A DNA stretch of 64,000 nucleotides from assembly GCF_026343955.1 (NCBI RefSeq), contig NZ_JAPKNI010000009.1, positions 62,001 through 126,000 of the forward strand, in the 5' to 3' direction. Shown one piece after another: positions 20,191 to 31,948 of the stretch. Origin of the DNA: Kaistia defluvii (GTDB lineage Bacteria; Pseudomonadota; Alphaproteobacteria; Rhizobiales; Kaistiaceae). Position numbers and translations under genes: made by a program. The notes beneath the pieces are model-generated. The model had not been told where the DNA came from. It saw only the letters and a program-made list of their open reading frames with translations, and made no database searches. Each line of letters opens with the position of its first letter. Positions within the stretch are counted from its first letter, which is position 1.

Positions 20191-21792
20191 TCAGGCCTCG
20201 GCCTCTTCGCCCTCGACGCTGGCTTCCAGTTCCGCCGCGGCTTCGTCCTCTGTGATCCAGCCGGCCTTGACGCGAGCGGTCATGATCATGTTCTCGGCAT
20301 CGCTGCGGGACAGGCTGAAGCTGTCGAGCACGCCGCCGTGACGGGTGGTCTCGCCTTCGTTCCGTTCCGCCCAGCCGACCAGATCGTCCGGCACGTAGCC
20401 GGCAAAATCCTCGACCGTCTTGACGCCGTCCTTGCCGAGCGCGACGAGCATCGAGCTCGTGAGGCCCGGAATTTCCTTGAGTTCGTCGGCGACGCCGAGC
20501 TTCTTGCGCTCCTCGTCATGCTCGGTTTCGAGCTTGTCGAGATAGTCGCGGGCGCGCTGCTGCAGTTCCGCCGCCGTCTCCTCGTCGAAACCTTCGATCG
20601 AGGCCAGTTCATCCGGCTCGACGAATGCGATTTCCTCGAGCGAGGCAAAACCTTCGGAGGCGAGAAGCTGGCCGACGACTTCATCGGCATCGAGCGCCGT
20701 GTTGAACAGCACCGAACGCTCCTGGAATTCCTTCTGGCGGCGCTCGGATTCTTCCTGCTCGGTCAGGATGTCGATGTCCCAACCCGTGAGCTGCGAGGCG
20801 AGGCGGACATTTTGGCCGCGACGACCGATCGCAAGGGATAGTTGGTCATCCGGGACCACAACTTCAATACGCGAGGCTTCTTCGTCGAGCACGACCTTGG
20901 CGACCTCGGCCGGCTGCAGCGCGTTGACGATGAAGGTGGCCGCGTCCTGCGACCACGGAATGATGTCGATCTTCTCGCCCTGGAGCTCGTTGACGACGGC
21001 CTGGACGCGGCTGCCGCGCATGCCGACGCAGGCGCCGACCGGATCGATCGAGCTGTCGCGCGAGATCACGGCCATCTTGGCGCGCGAACCCGGATCGCGG
21101 GCGACCGACTTCACCTCGATGATGCCGTCATAGATTTCCGGCACTTCCTGGGCGAACAGCTTGGCCATGAACTGCGGATGCGTGCGCGACAGGAAGATCT
21201 GCGGGCCGCGCTGTTCGCGGCGCACGTCGTAGACATAGGCGCGGATACGATCGCCATAGCGGAAGGCTTCGCGCGGAATCATCTCGTCACGACGGACGAT
21301 GCCTTCGCCGCGGCCGAGATCGACGATCACATTGCCGTATTCGACGCGCTTGACCGAGCCGTTGATGATCTCGCCGATGCGGTCCTTGAACTCGTCGAAC
21401 TGGCGGTCGCGCTCGGCTTCGCGGACCTTCTGGACGATGACCTGCTTGGCCGACTGGGCCGCGATGCGACCGAAGTCCATCGGCGGCAGCGCTTCGGCGA
21501 TGTAGTCGCCGACGCGGGCCGCCGGGTTCTGGTCGGTCGCGAGGTCGAGCGAAATCTCGATGGCCGGATTCTCGACCTGTTCGACGACCTGAAGCAGGCG
21601 CTGCAGCCGGATCTCACCCGTCTTCGGGTTGATCTCGGCGCGCACGTCGGTTTCCGAACCGTAACGCGAGCGAGCCGCCTTCTGGATCGCATCCTCCATG
21701 GCGGCGATCACGATCTGCCGGTCGATCACCTTCTCGCGGGCGACCGCGTCGGCGATCTGCAGAAGTTCGAGGCGGTTGGCGCTGACTGCCAT
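20191..21792 (-). CDS. nusA: Transcription termination/antitermination factor NusA
   Basis: A 533-residue RNA polymerase-associated factor. The N-terminal domain opens with [17 protein letters not shown]. It is followed by an S1 domain, tandem KH domains ([14 protein letters not shown] and [11 protein letters not shown]), and C-terminal helix-hairpin-helix-like repeats with an acidic end. AGGACG precedes the ATG. It is the second gene of the rimP-nusA-ylxR-infB operon. Confidence 0.98.
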   Translation of the reverse strand: MAVSANRLELLQIADAVAREKVIDRQIVIAAMEDAIQKAARSRYGSETDVRAEINPKTGEIRLQRLLQVVEQVENPAIEISLDLATDQNPAARVGDYIAEALPPMDFGRIAAQSAKQVIVQKVREAERDRQFDEFKDRIGEIINGSVKRVEYGNVIVDLGRGEGIVRRDEMIPREAFRYGDRIRAYVYDVRREQRGPQIFLSRTHPQFMAKLFAQEVPEIYDGIIEVKSVARDPGSRAKMAVISRDSSIDPVGACVGMRGSRVQAVVNELQGEKIDIIPWSQDAATFIVNALQPAEVAKVVLDEEASRIEVVVPDDQLSLAIGRRGQNVRLASQLTGWDIDILTEQEESERRQKEFQERSVLFNTALDADEVVGQLLASEGFASLEEIAFVEPDELASIEGFDEETAAELQQRARDYLDKLETEHDEERKKLGVADELKEIPGLTSSMLVALGKDGVKTVEDFAGYVPDDLVGWAERNEGETTRHGGVLDSFSLSRSDAENMIMTARVKAGWITEDEAAAELEASVEGEEAEA

Positions 21793-21834
21793 CGTCCTGT
21801 CTCCGTTAACCTGAACCTGATGACGGCGTCGCGA

Positions 21835-22452
21835 TCAAGCGTCGCTGGTCTCGTCTGTTAAATCATTGTCGTCGATGTCGATGTCGGCGGGCTGCTGGCG
21901 CTTGGCTTCGCGCAGCGTCTCGGCAACCAGGGCGTCGGTCATGATCAGCCGTGCATCGGCAATCGTGTCGAGCGGCAGCCAGACCCGGTCCGGCGCGCCT
22001 TCCGGCGCATCCTCGAGCTTGATGCCGGTGGCATCGCCATCGAGACCGATCAGAATGCCGCGATAGCGCTTGCGTCCCTCGACGGGGACGCCCAGTTCGA
22101 TCTTGGCTTCGTGGCCTGCCCAGCGCACGAAATCCGTGCGGCGGACCAGCGGCCGGTCGATGCCGGGCGAAGAGACCTCGAGATGGTAGGCGCTCGAAAC
22201 CGGGTCCTCGACGTCGAGGGCCGGCGAGATGTTGCGGCTGATGATGCCGCAATCTTCCACCGTCATCGAACCGTCCGGACGCTCGGCCATGATCTGCAGC
22301 GTCTGGCCATTGCGGTTGGAAATCTTGACGCGCACCAGACGATAGCCGAGCCCCTCGATGATGGGTTCGACAATCGCCGCGACGCGGGCGTCAAGCCCCG
22401 TCTCGGTGACAATGCGTGCTTCGTTTTCCAGGGCGACGTCCGCCAAAGGCAT
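21835..22452 (-). CDS. rimP: Ribosome maturation factor RimP
   Basis: A protein of about 205 residues needed for 30S assembly. It has [19 protein letters not shown], the VEDCG stretch and the hallmark [14 protein letters not shown]. The chosen ATG gives [12 protein letters not shown]; the frame is open to 22578, but the extension has no family similarity. It is probably the first gene of the rimP-nusA-ylxR-infB-rbfA-truB series. The 200 bases upstream (22453-22652) hold the promoter region and no gene. Confidence 0.95.
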   Translation of the reverse strand: MPLADVALENEARIVTETGLDARVAAIVEPIIEGLGYRLVRVKISNRNGQTLQIMAERPDGSMTVEDCGIISRNISPALDVEDPVSSAYHLEVSSPGIDRPLVRRTDFVRWAGHEAKIELGVPVEGRKRYRGILIGLDGDATGIKLEDAPEGAPDRVWLPLDTIADARLIMTDALVAETLREAKRQQPADIDIDDNDLTDETSDA

Positions 22453-22652
22453 GCTCCGTTCAAGATCTCGCAGGGTGCGTTCGGCCCGAGCGGGCCCGGG
22501 GGTCCACTCTCTCTTACGAACCGATCGTTTGAGATGAATGACTGGCGTATAGGCCCACAGGCGCCTGAATGCAAGCAAAACTGGCTTGAACGGCCTGAGC
22601 GATGGATCGTTTCGACGCTGGAAGCGGGTGGATGGCCGCGCCTGGACGGCGC

Positions 22653-23347
22653 TCAGCGGCGCTGGAAGGTCAGATAGCTGCCCTGACGGCCTTCACGGAA
22701 CGCCTTCTGCTCGTAACGCGTGCCGGGCCAGCCGTCCCATGGCTTGCGCCAATCGTCGGCATCGCGCGCCGTCCAGCTGAATTCCGCGTGATCGCGGACA
22801 TGCAGAAGCGTCCATTCGACATAGGATTCGATGTCGGAGGCGAAGCGGAACAGGCCGCCGGGACGCAGCACGCGGGCGAAGCGCGTCAGGTTCTTCTCCG
22901 ACACGAAGCGGCGCTTCCAGTGACGGAATTTGGGCCACGGATCGGGATAGAGAAGGTCGATCGCCGCCAGGCTCGCCGGCGGCAGCCAGTCGAGCAGCTC
23001 GGCCGCGTCGCGGTCGAAAAGGCGGACATTGGCCAGTTCGCCGGCATCGATGGCCGAGGCCGCCTTGGCCATGCCGTTGACGAAGGGCTCGACGCCGATG
23101 CGGCCGACCGTCGGCTCGGTGGTCGCGCGATGCACGAGATGCTCGCCGCCGCCGAAACCGATCTCGAGCACGACGTCGCCGACCGGCGCCTCGAACAGGG
23201 AAGAGAGCACGGCGGGGGCGGGCTCCGAGACATCGACGCTGAGCCGCGCCAGGACGTCGGCGAGGGTTTCAGCCTGACCGGCGCGGAGATTGTGTCCCTT
23301 GCGCCGGCCATAGAAGGAATCGCGCCGCAGCGCGTGGTCGGGCGTGG

Positions 23348-23351
<4 letters not shown>
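22653..23351 (-). CDS. trmB: tRNA (guanine-N7-)-methyltransferase
   Basis: A 232-residue SAM-dependent enzyme that methylates G46 in the tRNA variable loop. The SAM motif [13 protein letters not shown] and the family signature [17 protein letters not shown] are plain. It starts at a GTG that overlaps the metK stop (GTGA), which couples its translation to that of the SAM synthetase. Confidence 0.97.
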
Positions 23352-24538
<1,187 letters not shown>

Positions 24539-24557
24539 CGCAACGGACCCCGTGCAG

Positions 24558-24583
24558 AAAAATGGCCGAAGCAGGTGCTTCGG
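24558..24583 (-). terminator. Terminator-like hairpin in the metK leader
   Basis: An 8-bp perfect stem (24566-24573 with 24576-24583) is followed on the minus strand by CCA and five Ts. It lies 20-45 bases before the metK start and 166 bases past the praR stop. It may end the praR transcript or act as an attenuator for metK. Confidence 0.6.
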
Positions 24584-24748
24584 CGATACCAAGGAGCTTT
24601 TTTAGCCAGTACCGCCAGTGGGTCAAGCCGCAAAGGCCTCATTGGCGCGGATCAGCGGAAACGGAGCACGTAGTTCCGACGCGGACCGGTCCTGCGCAAG
24701 CGGAAACCCAGTCTTCCAGCTCTCGCGCGGCCGGAGCCGGCGAAGCAA

Positions 24749-25159
24749 TCAGTCGTCGGTCTCTTCGCCGGCGACGGCACGCACCAGTTCGACGATGCGA
24801 CGGCGAACCTTGGTGTCCTTGATCCGCACGAACGCCTTGTTCAACTGAAGGCCTTCCGTACTGGTCAGGAAATCGGTGACGAAGGCAGCAGGGCGGGATT
24901 CGGCAAATCCGACCTCGGTCGAGGAACCGGGGGCATCCTCGAAAAAGAACGAGACCGGCACTTCCAGCACCTGCGCGATGTGCTGGAGACGGCTGGCACC
25001 AATACGGTTGGTGCCCTTCTCATACTTCTGAATCTGCTGGAAGGTGATGCCGAGGCTCTCGCCCAGCTTTTCCTGACTCATGCCCTGCATCATGCGGCGT
25101 AGCCGGACGCGCCCACCCACGTGCGTATCAACCGGATTGGGCTGCTTCTTATTAGCCAT
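24749..25159 (-). CDS. praR: XRE-family transcriptional regulator, PraR/PhrR-like
   Basis: A 136-residue DNA-binding protein. The Cro/CI-type helix-turn-helix is at about residues 15-70 (GMSQEKLGESLGITFQQIQKYE), and the C-terminal tail is charged. In rhizobia the gene between metK and lnt is praR/phrR, which represses biofilm, adhesion and quorum-sensing genes; sequence and position both fit. AGGAGAG lies about 10 bases before the ATG; a TTG one codon earlier is also possible. Confidence 0.85.
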   Translation of the reverse strand: MANKKQPNPVDTHVGGRVRLRRMMQGMSQEKLGESLGITFQQIQKYEKGTNRIGASRLQHIAQVLEVPVSFFFEDAPGSSTEVGFAESRPAAFVTDFLTSTEGLQLNKAFVRIKDTKVRRRIVELVRAVAGEETDD

Positions 25160-25320
25160 CAAGGGCTTTCTCTCCTAAGACCCATGCTGCACTGTCCGGA
25201 ATATTCCGTAGGGGCCTTTGGCCCCGACTAGTCCGCGCACCTGCACTCGACGATCGGCAAATGGACCGCCGATCCAATAAGCCCCGCCCGCGCGCAAAAT
25301 GCAGCCACGCAATCTGCCTG

Positions 25321-26958
25321 TCAATTGCGTTGTTTAGTCCGGGTGAAACCACGAGTAGAGACGACAACGAGAGCGAGTATCATCAAGGCGAAATAAAGAC
25401 TGTCGCGATACTTGGAATAGATTGTCGGCCTTAGCGCAACAGGAAGCGCGCCGTCGAGAACGGCCACCAATTCAACGCCGCGTTGTGCCCGGACCCGACC
25501 ATAGGAATCGATGATTGCCGAGACGCCGGAGTTCGCCGCCCGCACCACCGGCAGACCTTCCTCGACCGCCCGAACGACGGATTGCTGGAGATGCTGCCAG
25601 GGGCCCGGAGTGTCGCCAAACCAGCCATCATTGGTTAGATTAACGATCCATGCGGGTCGATTTTCGGCGTCAACCACGCTGCCGGGAAAGATTATCTCGT
25701 AACAGATGAGTGGACTGAAGGAGGGCGCATCGGGCAGGTCGAGCGTCAAGCGGCGATCGCCGGCATCAAATCCACCCGGCAAAGCAATCATTTGACTGAT
25801 ACCGAGCCGCCGAAAGATCGCTTCGAGCGGCAGGTACTCGCCGAACGGAACTAAGTGCACCTTATCATATGATTGCCGTATAAACCCGTCGGAGTCGATG
25901 ACCTGGAGGCTGTTGAAGACGCGGGTCTCGACGTCCTCGCCCACAACCGCCTCGGCCCTGGCCGCCCCGGTGATCAGCGTGGTGCCCTCGGGCAGCAGCG
26001 CGCCGATTGCGGCGAGCGCGTTCGGATTCTGCGCCAACAGGAACGGAAAAGCCGTCTCCGGCCAGATCAAATGGGTGAAGGGGGCGGGTTTGCCGTCCTC
26101 CATCCCGGTTGCACTGAGGCTCAGATAGCGCCCGAGTATTTCATCGTCCCGGCCGGACGCCCATTTCTCGTCCTGTGCGATCCTCGGTTGTACCAGGCGC
26201 AGGCGAATGTTGGGGACAGTCGCATCATCGGCCGCCGCGAGCCGTGCCGCGCCGAAGCCGACATTGGCCAGGAACAGCGCCACGAGCCCAAAGAAGGCGC
26301 AGCGATCGGCAAAACGGTACGCGGGATCGCGGCTGAACCACAGCACCGGCGCCGCGGCGATCAGGAAGGCGAAGAAGGTGACGCCCCAGATGCCGATCCA
26401 AGACGCGATCTGCATCAGGACCGGTGTCGGCATCATGGCGTAGCCGAAGGCATTCCAGGGAAAGCCGGTCAGAACATGACCGCGCAGCCATTCCGTCAGG
26501 CTGAGCGCCGTCGCCAGCACGACCAGTCGCGACCAGTCCGGCGTCCAGAACAGGCGCGCGATTCCGGCGCCGAGCCCCCAGAACAGGGCAAGACCGGCCG
26601 GCAGCGCCAGCACCGCCGCCGGCATCAGCCAGGCGAAGGCCGCCGCGTCGACCAGGAAGGCGGCACCGATCCACCAGAGCCCGCCGACGAAATAGCCGAA
26701 GCCGAAGCTCCAGCCGACGGCGAAGCCGGACCGGAAACGCGCCAGCGGGGCCGCGTCGGCCCGGGCCGGTGCGGCATCCAGCAACAGGACGAAGACGGGG
26801 AGCGTGATCCAGAGGACCGGAAACCAGCCGAGCGGCGGCAGGGCCAGGGCCGAGGCGGCGCCGGCGAGGATGGCGGCGGCAACCCGCCGCCATCCCCGGG
26901 CCAGCAAATGGATGCGAGGCCGGCCGGGGGCCGCCAGACTGTTCGAGCGAGTGGCCAT
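25321..26958 (-). CDS. lnt: Apolipoprotein N-acyltransferase
   Basis: A 545-residue inner-membrane enzyme that adds the third acyl chain to the N-terminal Cys of lipoproteins. Several membrane segments occupy about residues 25-240. The periplasmic nitrilase domain holds the catalytic triad Glu301 (WPETAFP), Lys366 (DKVHLVPFGEYLP) and Cys419 (ICYEIIFP). A last membrane segment lies near the C-terminus. It precedes praR by about 160 bases and follows the tlyC-type gene in the transcript. Confidence 0.97.
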   Translation of the reverse strand: MATRSNSLAAPGRPRIHLLARGWRRVAAAILAGAASALALPPLGWFPVLWITLPVFVLLLDAAPARADAAPLARFRSGFAVGWSFGFGYFVGGLWWIGAAFLVDAAAFAWLMPAAVLALPAGLALFWGLGAGIARLFWTPDWSRLVVLATALSLTEWLRGHVLTGFPWNAFGYAMMPTPVLMQIASWIGIWGVTFFAFLIAAAPVLWFSRDPAYRFADRCAFFGLVALFLANVGFGAARLAAADDATVPNIRLRLVQPRIAQDEKWASGRDDEILGRYLSLSATGMEDGKPAPFTHLIWPETAFPFLLAQNPNALAAIGALLPEGTTLITGAARAEAVVGEDVETRVFNSLQVIDSDGFIRQSYDKVHLVPFGEYLPLEAIFRRLGISQMIALPGGFDAGDRRLTLDLPDAPSFSPLICYEIIFPGSVVDAENRPAWIVNLTNDGWFGDTPGPWQHLQQSVVRAVEEGLPVVRAANSGVSAIIDSYGRVRAQRGVELVAVLDGALPVALRPTIYSKYRDSLYFALMILALVVVSTRGFTRTKQRN

Positions 26959-27027
26959 GATCTCCCGGACCGCGAATGGACGGCGCGAAGGCGCGGCGTC
27001 GAGGGATGCGGGACCGAGGCCCCGCGG

Positions 27028-28005
27028 TCAAGCCGCCGCTGCGTCGGGCCTGCGTATGCGCAGGCGCTTCACCCGCCTCGGATCGGATTCGAGGATTTCG
27101 AACTGCAGGCCACCCGGCACCTCGACATTCTCGCCGGGCGCGGGGATGCGGCCGAGAAGCGTGAAGACCACGCCGCCCAGCGTATCGACATCGTCATGCT
27201 CGGAACCGAGATCCAGACGGGTACCCATGGTCGCCTCGAGGTCGTCGAGATCGGCGCGCGCATCGGCGAGGTAGGAACCGTCCGCCTCGCGCGTGATCAT
27301 CGGCGCTTCGTCGTCATGCTCGTCCTCGATGTCGCCGAAGACGATCTCGACCACGTCCTCCAGCGAGACCAGGCCGTCGGTGCCGCCATATTCGTCGATC
27401 ACGACCGCCATCTGGACGCGCTTCGCCTGCATGGTCGAGAGCAGGGTCGCGGCCGGCATCGAGGGCGGCACGAACAGGACCTCGCGCACGACCGGAGTCT
27501 TCTCCAGGCCGACATTGAGATCGATCAGCGACAGGTCGAGCCCGCCCTCTGTCGAGGCGGTGGACATCATGTAGTCCATCAGGTCCTTGATATGGACCAT
27601 GCCGATCGGGTCATCGAGGGTTTCGCGATAGACCGGCATGCGCGAATGGCCGGAATCGCGGAAAGCCGCCACGGCCTCGCCGATCGTCTGGTCGACATCG
27701 AGCGCCAGGATGTCGGCGCGCGGAATCATGACGTCGTCGACGCGCACCTCGCGCAGATGCAGGATGTTGCGCAGCATGCGGCGCTCTTCGGCGGAGAAGG
27801 TGTTGTCCGCCTCGCCGGCATCGAGCGCATCTTCGATATCGTCGCGCAGCGAGCCGGGTGCCTTCAGGCCCACCGCCTGGCGGATGCGATCCAGCCAGCT
27901 CTCGGGCGCACGTTCGACCTCGCGCGTGTCAGGCGCAGCGGTCTGACTACTCGGGGGTTCAGGGTTCGATTCAGCGCTCGAACCGGGCGTCTCGGTATCA
28001 CTCAT
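27028..28005 (-). CDS. tlyC: CBS-domain protein of the hemolysin/CorC family
   Basis: A 325-residue protein. A disordered acidic N-terminus leads to a CBS pair (about residues 85-215, with VMIPRADI and GHSRMPVY), then a CorC/HlyC C-terminal domain (about 230-320, with DTLGGVVFTLLGRIP). No transmembrane DUF21 domain is present, so it is the soluble CorC-like type. Members are annotated as hemolysins or Mg/Co efflux helpers, but their role is not settled. It sits between ybeY and lnt, as in other Rhizobiales. Confidence 0.88.
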   Translation of the reverse strand: MSDTETPGSSAESNPEPPSSQTAAPDTREVERAPESWLDRIRQAVGLKAPGSLRDDIEDALDAGEADNTFSAEERRMLRNILHLREVRVDDVMIPRADILALDVDQTIGEAVAAFRDSGHSRMPVYRETLDDPIGMVHIKDLMDYMMSTASTEGGLDLSLIDLNVGLEKTPVVREVLFVPPSMPAATLLSTMQAKRVQMAVVIDEYGGTDGLVSLEDVVEIVFGDIEDEHDDEAPMITREADGSYLADARADLDDLEATMGTRLDLGSEHDDVDTLGGVVFTLLGRIPAPGENVEVPGGLQFEILESDPRRVKRLRIRRPDAAAA

Positions 28006-28042
28006 CGTCCGTCGTTTGTCAGTGTTCTATCGGTCGCCATCA

Positions 28043-28540
28043 TCACAGCAGAGGTTCGGCGTAGGGATCGGCGATGCCGAGCCGGGCGAGGATCTCCGTC
28101 TCCAGAGATTCCATGCGTTCCGCTTCGTCATCCTCCAGATGATCATGCCCGAAGAGGTGAAGCAACCCGTGCACCACCAGATGGGTCAGATGGTCCTCGA
28201 ATGCCAGTCCCATCTCGGCCGCTTCGGCGACGACTGTTTCACGTGCAACCACGATATCGCCCAGCAGCGGACCGAAGCGCTTGGAGTCCGGCGGGCTTCC
28301 GGGGAAGGACAGGACGTTGGTCGCCTTGTCCTTGTCGCGGTAGTCGGCATTCAACTGCCGGACATGCTCGTCGTCGGTGAAGACGACCGACAGTTCCGAT
28401 CCCTTGACCGCCGGCAGATGGCCGACGGCAAAACTCGCCTCGACCGCCTGCGCCACAAGGCGGGCAAGCTGGCTCTCCTCGGGCCAGTCGCCGGCCTCGA
28501 CCATCAGGTCGATCGCGATCGGCACGGTATCCACGCTCAT
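28043..28540 (-). CDS. ybeY: Endoribonuclease/rRNA maturation factor YbeY
   Basis: A 165-residue metalloprotein with the zinc motif HGLLHLFGHDH near residues 120-130 and NVLSFPG in the middle. It takes part in 16S rRNA 3'-end maturation and ribosome quality control. GGAGG lies six bases before the ATG, which overlaps the phoH stop (ATGA). Confidence 0.96.
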   Translation of the reverse strand: MSVDTVPIAIDLMVEAGDWPEESQLARLVAQAVEASFAVGHLPAVKGSELSVVFTDDEHVRQLNADYRDKDKATNVLSFPGSPPDSKRFGPLLGDIVVARETVVAEAAEMGLAFEDHLTHLVVHGLLHLFGHDHLEDDEAERMESLETEILARLGIADPYAEPLL

Positions 28541-29622
28541 GCCTGGCCTCCGGAGCGGGGACCGCGCGCGGGCGGCTGGACCGGACGCGGCGGCGCCTTG
28601 TCATAGGCCCGCACGATGCGGCCGACGAGCGGATGGCGCACTACGTCGACATCGGTGAACTTGATCTGGACGATTCCGGGCACGTCGCGCAGCAGGTCGC
28701 TCGCTTCCGCCAGGCCGGAAACCTGTCCCGGCGGCAGATCGACCTGGGTCGGATCGCCGGTGACGATCATGCGCGAGCCTTCGCCGAGACGGGTCAGGAA
28801 CATCTTCATCTGCATCGAGGTGGTGTTCTGCGCCTCGTCGAGGATGACGACGGCGTTCGCCAGCGTCCGCCCGCGCATGAAGGCGAGCGGGGCGACCTCG
28901 ATCATGCCGGAGGTCAGGCCGCGCTCGACCTTGTCGGGCGGCATCATGTCGTAGAGCGCATCATAGAGCGGGCGGAGATAGGGATCGACCTTCTCCTTCA
29001 TGTCGCCGGGCAGGAAGCCGAGCCGTTCGCCCGCCTCGACCGCGGGACGCGACAGGATCAGCCGCGAGACGTCGCCGCGCTCGATCAGCGCGGCGGCATA
29101 GGCGACCGCGAGATAGGTCTTGCCGGTACCGGCCGGGCCCATGCCGAACACGAGTTCGGCCCGGTCCATGGCGCGGATATAGGCGTCCTGGGCCGGGTTG
29201 CGGGCCATGACCGTGCGGCGCCGGGTGGAGATCTGCGCCATGGCCAGCCGGCCCTTCGGCTCCAGGCTCGGCAGGCTCAGCTGCTCGTCATCGGCGATCG
29301 CCATGCGGATGGCGCCCTCGACATCGGCGGGGCCGACCTCGTGGCCCTGCTGCAGGCGGACATAGAGCAGGTCGAGCGCAAGCCGCGCCTGCGCGCAGGC
29401 TTCCGGACGGCCACGCACCGTCACCTGGTTGCCACGCGCGACCGCCTCGACCCCGAGCTTCTGCTCGAGGATGGCGAGGTTCTGGTCGAACTGGCCTAGG
29501 AGCTCGCTCGCCAGCCGGTTATCGTCAAAGGCGATCACGACATGGGTTATGTCGGATGCGTGCGACATGTCGGCGGCGCGGCCACCCGGCAGACCGGATG
29601 GCGTATGGGAGCGTGCATTCAC
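28537..29622 (-). CDS. phoH: PhoH-like ATPase
   Basis: A 361-residue P-loop ATPase with Walker A GPAGTGKT (about residue 160) and Walker [10 protein letters not shown]. An N-terminal KH-like part precedes the ATPase domain. It starts at a GTG overlapping the miaB stop, with GGAGG seven bases upstream; the ATG at 29568 lacks a ribosome-binding site. PhoH is commonly linked to YbeY and RNA metabolism, which the overlap with ybeY supports. Confidence 0.94.
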   Translation of the reverse strand: MNARSHTPSGLPGGRAADMSHASDITHVVIAFDDNRLASELLGQFDQNLAILEQKLGVEAVARGNQVTVRGRPEACAQARLALDLLYVRLQQGHEVGPADVEGAIRMAIADDEQLSLPSLEPKGRLAMAQISTRRRTVMARNPAQDAYIRAMDRAELVFGMGPAGTGKTYLAVAYAAALIERGDVSRLILSRPAVEAGERLGFLPGDMKEKVDPYLRPLYDALYDMMPPDKVERGLTSGMIEVAPLAFMRGRTLANAVVILDEAQNTTSMQMKMFLTRLGEGSRMIVTGDPTQVDLPPGQVSGLAEASDLLRDVPGIVQIKFTDVDVVRHPLVGRIVRAYDKAPPRPVQPPARGPRSGGQA

Positions 29623-31025
29623 GTAATGACCTCCACGGTGCTTTGTGTCGCGGCCGGCCGGACATCCGGCTCGACCAGGGTGCCAAACAGGGAATTCGAA
29701 CCGAGACTGTCGATGACGACCCGGCCGATCGTTCCGATGCGGCTGGTGTCGGCGTCGACCAGGACGGCCTGCAGATAGGGCGAACGGCCCATCAGCTGGC
29801 CAGGCATGCGGCCCGCCTTCTCGAACAGAACGTCCATGACCGTCCCAACGCGCGAACGGTTGAATTGTGTCTGCTGGTCGAGAATAAGGGCCTGGAGACG
29901 CGAAAGCCGCTCCGACATGCGCCGGTCGTCGACATGGCCGGCATGGTTGGCGGCCGGCGTGCCGGGACGCGGGCTGTACTTGAACGAATAGGCGGCGGCA
30001 TAGCCAACCGTCTCGACCAGCCGCATCGTCGCCTCGAAATCCTCGTCCGTCTCGCCGGGAAAACCGACGATGAAATCGGACGATAGTGCGATATCGGAGC
30101 GCGTGGCGCGGATGCGGTCGACCAGGCGGAGATAATCCTCCGCCTTGTGCTTGCGGTTCATCGCCGCGAGGATCCGGTCCGAGCCCGCCTGCACCGGCAG
30201 GTGCAGATAGGGCATCAGCGCCGGCAGATCGCGATGCGCCTCGATCAGCGCATCATCCATGTCGCGGGGATGGCTGGTGGTATAGCGCAGGCGGTCGAGA
30301 CCGGGGATCTCGGCCAGGCGATAGAGCAGCTGCCCCAGGCCCCATTCGCGGCCGTCCGTGCCGACGCCATGCCAGGCATTGACGTTCTGGCCCAGAAGCG
30401 TCACCTCCCGCACGCCGGCATCCGCCAGCCGCGTCGCTTCGTCGACGATCCTGTCGACCGGGCGCGAAACCTCCGCGCCTCGCGTGTAGGGCACGACGCA
30501 GAAGGTGCAGAACTTGTCGCAGCCTTCCTGGATGGTGAGGAAGGCCGTGACGCCGCGGGCGCGGGTTCGCTCCTTCGTCGCCGCGGGCAGGCGCTCGAAT
30601 TTCTCGGCGAGCGCGAATTCCGTCTCGACCGCCCGCTTGCCGCCGGCGACGTCGCGCAGCAGCTGGGGCAGGTGCTGATAGGATTGCGGCCCGACCACGA
30701 GATCGACCACCGGCGCGCGCCGGGCGATTTCGGCGCCCTCGGCCTGCGCGACGCAGCCGGTCACGCCGACGGTGAGCTGACGGCCGTTGCGGGCCGCCTC
30801 CTCCTTCATCACGCGCAGGCGCCCGAGCTCGGAATACACCTTCTCGGCCGCCTTTTCGCGGATATGGCAGGTGTTGAGCAGGATGAGGTCGGCGTTGTCG
30901 ACCCGGTCGGTCGCTTCGTAGCCATCGCTTGCCAGGGCATCCGCCATACGATCGGAATCGTAGACGTTCATCTGGCAACCATAGGTCTTGATGAAGACGC
31001 GCTTCTTTTCTTGGGTTCCGGTCAT
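29619..31025 (-). CDS. miaB: tRNA-2-methylthio-N6-dimethylallyladenosine synthase
   Basis: A 468-residue radical-SAM methylthiotransferase that acts on A37 of tRNAs. The N-terminal UPF0004 domain starts [15 protein letters not shown]. The radical-SAM cluster motif is CDKFCTFC (about residues 155-165), and a TRAM domain forms the C-terminal 65 residues. It is followed by phoH with overlapping codons. Confidence 0.97.
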   Translation of the reverse strand: MTGTQEKKRVFIKTYGCQMNVYDSDRMADALASDGYEATDRVDNADLILLNTCHIREKAAEKVYSELGRLRVMKEEAARNGRQLTVGVTGCVAQAEGAEIARRAPVVDLVVGPQSYQHLPQLLRDVAGGKRAVETEFALAEKFERLPAATKERTRARGVTAFLTIQEGCDKFCTFCVVPYTRGAEVSRPVDRIVDEATRLADAGVREVTLLGQNVNAWHGVGTDGREWGLGQLLYRLAEIPGLDRLRYTTSHPRDMDDALIEAHRDLPALMPYLHLPVQAGSDRILAAMNRKHKAEDYLRLVDRIRATRSDIALSSDFIVGFPGETDEDFEATMRLVETVGYAAAYSFKYSPRPGTPAANHAGHVDDRRMSERLSRLQALILDQQTQFNRSRVGTVMDVLFEKAGRMPGQLMGRSPYLQAVLVDADTSRIGTIGRVVIDSLGSNSLFGTLVEPDVRPAATQSTVEVIT

Positions 31026-31102
31026 TGATCCGGTTATCTACCGCCACGGTTCGGCTTGGCACGATCGCTGCCGGCGGATCACCCGCCGTCGCCTGTCCCT
31101 TC

Positions 31103-31948
31103 CTATCCGCTTTCTGTCTCGCTGAGAATAGGCGCGTCCGGTGACGCTGCCGTGACCGTGATGTTCTTGAGGCCCCGCGCCCGGATGGAACGCACCATGG
31201 CGCGCACTTCCGCCTCGGCCGCGGCCGTCACCTGCTTGCGATCGGCATCGGGCCCGAACCGGATCGGCGTGCCAAAGGCGACCACGGCGTCGACGGCGCC
31301 GATCTCGATCAGCGACACCAGATGCGGCGCCAGATCCATATGGCCGTGCCAGGCGATCTCGGCCATGCGCGAGCGATCGATCGGCAGGCCCTGGAAGCCG
31401 ACATAGACGATGGCGACGGGCTGGATGGTGATCGGCTGGTCGGCGCCACTCGCCTCGCGGGCCGCGCCGACGAGGGCGCTGCGAAACGGCAGAACGGTAA
31501 TGCCGTCGCCGGTCGTTCCCTCCGCGAACAGCACCAGCGCCTCGCCGCCCGCAAGGCGCGCCGCGATGGCGCTGTTGGAGGCGGCGGTGGCGGTGCGGCG
31601 GGTGCGATCGATGAAGACACTGCGCTGCAGGCGGGCCAGCCACTTCACCACCGGCCAGCCGCCGACCTCGCTCTTGGCGATGAAGGAGACCGGCAGCAGG
31701 CTGCCGAGCGTGACGATATCGACCCAGGAGGTGTGGTTGGAGACGATCAGCAGCGGCCGGTCGGTCACCGGTTCGCCCTCGATGCGGACCTTGAGGCCCA
31801 GACACCGGGCGGCGACGCGCTGCCACCACATCGGTACCCTGGCGGCGAGCGCTGGGCGGAAGCGCATGGCAAACAGCTGGAGCGGCAGCAGGACCAGCGT
31901 GGTCAGCAGCAGGCTCACCAGGATGATGGCGAGCCGCAGCTTTCCCAT
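31103..31948 (-). CDS. olsA: Lyso-ornithine lipid acyltransferase (PlsC family)
   Basis: A 281-residue membrane-associated acyltransferase. It has an N-terminal hydrophobic anchor (about residues 5-28), the catalytic HX4D motif NHTSWVD (about 72-78) and FAEGTTGDG. PlsC-family members acylate lysophosphatidate or lyso-ornithine lipid. The order miaB-olsA-mur matches rhizobial genomes where the gene is olsA, so ornithine-lipid synthesis is likely. The start codon overlaps the mur stop (TGATG). Confidence 0.8.
   Translation of the reverse strand: MGKLRLAIILVSLLLTTLVLLPLQLFAMRFRPALAARVPMWWQRVAARCLGLKVRIEGEPVTDRPLLIVSNHTSWVDIVTLGSLLPVSFIAKSEVGGWPVVKWLARLQRSVFIDRTRRTATAASNSAIAARLAGGEALVLFAEGTTGDGITVLPFRSALVGAAREASGADQPITIQPVAIVYVGFQGLPIDRSRMAEIAWHGHMDLAPHLVSLIEIGAVDAVVAFGTPIRFGPDADRKQVTAAAEAEVRAMVRSIRARGLKNITVTAASPDAPILSETESG

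Noticed and set aside
16920-20255. 1111-codon plus-strand open frame over infB and ylxR
   Set aside because: It is antisense to well-recognised genes, lacks any family motif and has the Arg/Ala/Asp bias of GC-driven shadow frames.
25873-28380. 835-codon plus-strand open frame over lnt and tlyC
   Set aside because: Lnt and the CBS protein on the minus strand have full motifs; this frame has none.
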